43,651 nt of DNA. Origin: Dietzia timorensis. GTDB taxonomy: Bacteria; Actinomycetota; Actinomycetes; Mycobacteriales; Mycobacteriaceae. The translations under genes and the position numbers were made by a program. Of the stretch, positions 40,669-43,651 are shown piece by piece (position 1 is the stretch's first letter; every line of letters begins with the position of its first letter). The notes under the pieces are model-generated. The model was not told where the DNA came from, searched no databases, and worked only from the letters and a program-made list of their open reading frames with translations. The DNA is taken from assembly GCF_020742175.1 (NCBI RefSeq), contig NZ_DYXM01000037.1, positions 1-43,651 on the forward strand. The letters are read 5' to 3'.

Positions 40669-41478
40669 CTAGTTGTCCTCTACCGGGTTGAGCGGCGTGC
40701 CGCGCATACGGTCGGGGCCGATCTTTGCGGCGATCAGCTGCGGATCGGGTACCTCGACTCCGTCGGGTTTGTCCTGCGCCAAACGGTCGAGCATGCCCTG
40801 GAAGACGAGCGCTGTGGACTCGGCGAGGTAATGCGCGTCCCGCTCGTGGCCCTCGACGAACCACCAGCTGAGCACGCGCGAGAAGTAGCCGACCATGCCG
40901 ATGCCGCAGATCTTGGCGAGGGGGTGTTCGTAGCCGAGCAGCGAGGAGAGCAGCTCGCTGATGAGGTCCGAGAAGGAATAGCTCGACCCGACGCTCAGGC
41001 CGTCGCGATTGGCAGGCACCGACGTAGCGTCGATGACCACGACATTTGCGCGGTAGGGCTCCTCGGTGAAGAACTCGCTGTAGGCGCGGGTGCCGGCGAG
41101 GATGATCGGGTGGATGCCGTTGGGCGTTCGCTTGGCGGCCTCGAGCTCCTCGACGGGAATGGCGGAGATAGCGTCGAGGACCCGACTGCGACCCTCGTGC
41201 ACGATCGTGTCGTAGAGCGCGTTGAGAATCGTCGCTCGCGAATCGAAACTCTCGTAGAAGTAGCGCTCGGACAGGCTCGCCCGCTTACAGATCGCTCGGA
41301 CGGTGGCCGCCGCGTAGCCCTCGCCGCCGACGATGTCGAAGGCCGCGTCGATGAGAGACTGGTAGCGCTCGCTGCGACGTTCCTCCGAGGTTTTGCCGCC
41401 GTAGACGCGAGACGTCTTTTTGGCAGTCGAATCAGATGCAGCGTCCTGCCCCGAGTCCGCTGCCGATGTATCCGTCAT
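40669..41478 (-). CDS. TetR-family regulator divergent from the ectoine genes
   Basis: A 269-residue protein, longer than the typical 200-residue TetR. An N-terminal acidic, disordered stretch of about 35 residues leads to the helix-turn-helix (YQSLIDAAFDIVGGEGYAAA then TVRAICKRASLSERYFYESF). The C-terminus is helical. ATG 41478 has GGAG seven bases upstream. Its 467-bp upstream gap is shared with ectA. Ectoine operons elsewhere are usually controlled by EctR (MarR) or GlnR, so a TetR role here is only suggested by location. Confidence 0.87.
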   Translation of the reverse strand: MTDTSAADSGQDAASDSTAKKTSRVYGGKTSEERRSERYQSLIDAAFDIVGGEGYAAATVRAICKRASLSERYFYESFDSRATILNALYDTIVHEGRSRVLDAISAIPVEELEAAKRTPNGIHPIILAGTRAYSEFFTEEPYRANVVVIDATSVPANRDGLSVGSSYSFSDLISELLSSLLGYEHPLAKICGIGMVGYFSRVLSWWFVEGHERDAHYLAESTALVFQGMLDRLAQDKPDGVEVPDPQLIAAKIGPDRMRGTPLNPVEDN

Positions 41479-41945
41479 TTCTGGCTCCCCGTGAATTTGA
41501 ATGAAGGCCACTCTCGTCGCGGGCGCGCAGCGTCGTGGCCATGCTCCGAAGTCGCGGGAAATGTCGTTCCGCCGACTCCAGCGACAGGAAAAGTTCTCTT
41601 TATCTGAATGCTAACTGTTTTCAGTTCCCGAACAGCCGGAAGCGACCGTTCTGTTCTGCAAGAATTCACTCTATTCCGCTTGTGCCTCGCTCTGCCGAGT
41701 CGCGTGGCGAGTGGTGCCCGCGGTGCCGCGAGACTCCGCCTGGCGGAATCTGCGCACGTCCCGGCGCGTGTTGTTGAACTACACTCGATGGGGTTCGGGA
41801 CGTCGTGTTCGCTTTTGGGAGCGATCCCATACGGCGTGCGCAACGTCACACCGAGGGAGTGACCTGTGGGTTCAACGACTTTCCACGTTGCCGCGGACCC
41901 CCTCGGCTGGCATGAGGAAATCTGTCGCATAACGTTGATGAGGAA
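41479..41945. other. 467-bp control region between TetR gene and ectA
   Basis: No gene is called; open frames of 60-84 codons lack ribosome sites. Possible control signals: TACACT at 41780-41785, an inverted pair GTCAC (41845-41849) / GTGAC (41859-41863), and TAACGT at 41930-41935 just before ectA. A three-codon frame (ATG 41938, AGG, AAA, TGA) overlaps the ectA ATG. The section at 41580-41680 is AT-richer than the rest. Confidence 0.6.
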
Positions 41946-42479
41946 ATGAATACCTTTAAAGAGGGACCAGGATCCGATTCGAACTCCGCCTCCAGCGGAG
42001 GTGAAACACACGATGGCACCGTGTTCCGTCAGCCCGAAGTTGCTGACGGCCTACGGATGTGGGAGATCACCCGGGACACCGGTGTGCTCGATGAGAACTC
42101 CACCTACGCCTACACGCTGTGGGCGAAGGAATTTGGCGGAACCTCCGTCGTGGCCGAGGTGCAGGGAAGGGTCGTCGGTTTCGTGACCGGCTTCATCCGC
42201 CCGTCCGAGGCCGACACGATTTTCGTGTGGCAGGTCGGCGTCGATGCCGACCAGCGCGGGAAGAAGCTCGCGGCGCGCATGCTCCACGACATTCTCGACC
42301 GCCTCGATTCCCAGGTCGTGCGGCTTCGCACGACGATCAGCCCCGATAACGAAGCCTCCCAGAAGCTCTTCGCTTCTGTTGCGCGCGACCGCGGCATGGA
42401 GTTCGTCCGCGAAGATTATCTTCAGGCCGCCGACCTCGGCGAGGGGCACGAGCCAGAAGATCTCTACTCGATCGTCTAG
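41946..42479 (+). CDS. ectA: L-2,4-diaminobutyrate acetyltransferase
   Basis: EctA acetylates L-2,4-diaminobutyrate on the 4-amino group with acetyl-CoA, the middle step to the osmolyte ectoine. The 177-residue GNAT-fold protein has FRQPEVADGLRMWEITRDTG, SYAYTLWAKE-type TYAYTLWAKEFGGTSVVAE, the CoA-binding QVGVDADQRGKKLAARML and a family-typical RLRTTISPDNEASQKLF. N-terminal residues 1-24 are Ser/Gly-rich and may be unstructured. ATG 41946 has only a cramped GAGG two bases upstream, so translation might be coupled to the tiny preceding frame. ectB follows after 110 bases with a hairpin between. Confidence 0.94.
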   Translation: MNTFKEGPGSDSNSASSGGETHDGTVFRQPEVADGLRMWEITRDTGVLDENSTYAYTLWAKEFGGTSVVAEVQGRVVGFVTGFIRPSEADTIFVWQVGVDADQRGKKLAARMLHDILDRLDSQVVRLRTTISPDNEASQKLFASVARDRGMEFVREDYLQAADLGEGHEPEDLYSIV

Positions 42480-42489
42480 ATGAGATTTT

Positions 42490-42504
42490 GGCGCCGGAGG
42501 CGCC
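42490..42504 (+). promoter_or_regulatory. Small GC hairpin between ectA and ectB
   Basis: GGCGCC, GGA, GGCGCC gives a six-bp stem followed by ACGTTTTATT, 11 bases after the ectA stop. It could be a weak terminator or attenuator lowering ectB relative to ectA, or an mRNA-processing mark. The stem is short. Confidence 0.45.
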
Positions 42505-42589
42505 ACGTTTTATTCGAAGTACGACCACTTCCGCACCCGGCACCGGTCGCGGCGCGGAAACAAAGAATCCTCACACAGGAGTGATTGTA

Positions 42590-43651
42590 ATGACCGAGAA
42601 CAACACCGAAACGCCCGAGGACGTCGCAGCGGTCCCGGACCATTCCGATGTCGCCATTTTCGGCGAGCGCGAGTCCGAGGTCCGGTCCTACTCGCGGAAC
42701 TGGCCCGAGGTCTTCGACACCGCGAAGGGCGTGCGCATCACGACCGAGAGCGGCGAGCAGTACCTCGACTTCTTCGGTGGTGCCGGCGCGCTCAACTACG
42801 GCCATAACGACGACGACATGAAGGCCGCGCTCGTCGAGCACATCGAGCGCGATGGCATCACGCACTCGCTCGATAAGTTCACCGTCGCCAAGCGTCGTTT
42901 CCTGCAGTCCTTCAGCGACAAGATCCTCGAGCCGCGTGGCCTCGACTACAAGGTCATGTTCCCCGGACCGACGGGCACCAACGCAGTCGAGTCCGCGTTG
43001 AAGCTCGCCCGCAAGGTCACCGGCCGCGAGGCGATCCTCAACTTCACCAACTCGTTCCACGGCATGACGCTGGGTTCGCTGTCGGTGACCGGTAACTCGA
43101 TGAAGCGCGCAGGCGCCGGTATCCCGCTGGTTCACGCCACGCCGATGCCGTACGACAACTACTTCGGCGGCATCACCGAGGACTTCCAGTGGATGGAGCG
43201 CGTGCTCGAGGACTCGGGCTCGGGTATTAACCGCCCGGCCGCCGTCATCGTCGAGTGCGTGCAGGGCGAGGGCGGCATCAACGCCGCTCGTGCCGAGTGG
43301 CTCAAGGCTCTTGCCGAGCTGTGTAAGCGCCAGGACATCCTGCTCATCGTCGACGATGTGCAGATGGGCTGTGGCCGTACCGGCGAGTTCTTCTCCTTCG
43401 AGTTCGCGGGCATCAAGCCGGACATCGTCACCCTGTCGAAGTCCATCGGTGGCTACGGCCTGCCGCTGGCGATCACCCTGTTCCGCAAGGACCTCGACGT
43501 GTGGGCCGCCGGCGAACACAACGGCACATTCCGCGGCAACAACCTCGCATTCGCAACCGCCGCCGTGGCGATCGAGAAGTACTGGTCCGACGACAAGCTC
43601 CAGAACCACACCCTCGAGAACGGCAAGTGGCTGCGCGAGTTCTTCGGCAAG
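42590..43651 (+). CDS. ectB: Diaminobutyrate-2-oxoglutarate transaminase, C-terminus cut off
   Basis: EctB uses glutamate to transaminate L-aspartate-4-semialdehyde to L-2,4-diaminobutyrate, the first step of ectoine synthesis. The 354 visible codons run to the window edge; the family is usually about 420-430 long. Features: SRNWPEVFDTAKGVRITTES, FFGGAGALNYGHNDDDMK, FPGPTGTNAVESALKLARKV, the AILNFTNSFHGMTLGSLSVT segment, IVDDVQMGCGRTG and the PLP lysine Lys284 in TLSKSIGGYGLPLA. ATG 42590 is preceded by AGGAG with eight bases of spacing. ectC (ectoine synthase) should follow outside the window. Confidence 0.95.
   Translation, partial: MTENNTETPEDVAAVPDHSDVAIFGERESEVRSYSRNWPEVFDTAKGVRITTESGEQYLDFFGGAGALNYGHNDDDMKAALVEHIERDGITHSLDKFTVAKRRFLQSFSDKILEPRGLDYKVMFPGPTGTNAVESALKLARKVTGREAILNFTNSFHGMTLGSLSVTGNSMKRAGAGIPLVHATPMPYDNYFGGITEDFQWMERVLEDSGSGINRPAAVIVECVQGEGGINAARAEWLKALAELCKRQDILLIVDDVQMGCGRTGEFFSFEFAGIKPDIVTLSKSIGGYGLPLAITLFRKDLDVWAAGEHNGTFRGNNLAFATAAVAIEKYWSDDKLQNHTLENGKWLREFFGK

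Noticed and set aside
42476..43609. 377-codon minus-strand frame over ectB
   Set aside because: Antisense to a strongly conserved ectB; no recognisable features.
1..43651. tRNA, rRNA, CRISPR, insertion sequences or prophage
   Set aside because: No cloverleaf, rRNA block, regular repeat-spacer array, transposase, integrase or phage structural gene was recognised on either strand.

Overview
The window comes from a GC-rich actinobacterium with a mycolic-acid envelope (order Mycobacteriales). The evidence is a mycolyltransferase-type esterase, a Tat-exported DUF1906 protein of the Rv2525c type, a 10-methyl (tuberculostearic-type) fatty-acid gene pair, an Ig/YkuD L,D-transpeptidase, a lipoprotein penicillin-binding protein and a histidinol-phosphatase of the inositol-monophosphatase family. 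An ectoine cluster at the right end suggests a salt-tolerant organism. A Dietzia-like or halotolerant Corynebacterium-like host would fit, but the genus cannot be fixed from sequence reading alone. No mobile element, tRNA, rRNA or CRISPR array was seen. The region looks chromosomal, with short gaps, frequent 4-bp overlaps and both strands used.

Layout. 1-984 (-): CNNM/hemolysin-type membrane protein, cut by the window edge. 1161-2530 (+): dapA and an overlapping unknown gene. 2544-3926 (-): type II NADH dehydrogenase. 4146-8124 (+): DUF1906 protein, mycolyltransferase, cysE, aldo/keto reductase; then a strong two-way terminator and tpx (-). 8918-10086 (+): secreted DUF218 protein and a START-like protein. 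10083-14248 (-): type I aroD, secreted lipase, and a response regulator/histidine kinase pair. 14387-18520 (+): patatin phospholipase and the tmsA/tmsB pair. 18517-25160 (-): amidase, lipoprotein PBP, small alarmone synthetase, two secreted proteins and ferritin. 25549-27357 (+): membrane-anchored Hsp70-like protein. 27369-29996 (-): ECF sigma factor, acidic protein, L,D-transpeptidase. 30537-36943: NAD(P)-binding protein, aminotransferase, Rieske lipoprotein/PnuC pair, methyltransferase, TetR, stomatin and NfeD. 37243-40662: a possible 38-residue protein, HAD phosphatase, small membrane protein, flavin monooxygenase and hisN. 40669-43651: TetR regulator, ectA and the first part of ectB.

Shared themes. 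Envelope building dominates: mycolate transfer, two peptidoglycan cross-linking enzymes (4-3 and 3-3 types), diaminopimelate supply (DapA and possibly the aminotransferase), 10-methyl lipid tailoring, secreted lipase and several lipoproteins. Stress adaptation is the second theme: alarmone synthetase, ECF sigma factor, thiol peroxidase, ferritin and ectoine synthesis. DapA and EctB both draw on aspartate semialdehyde. The most unusual DNA-level signals are the aroD start codon placed in the loop of a perfect 14-bp hairpin, a 37-bp two-way promoter that appears to drive two leaderless genes, tandem 9-bp GTCACA repeats resembling MtrA sites, and a perfect inverted repeat in front of the acidic-protein/sigma-factor operon.
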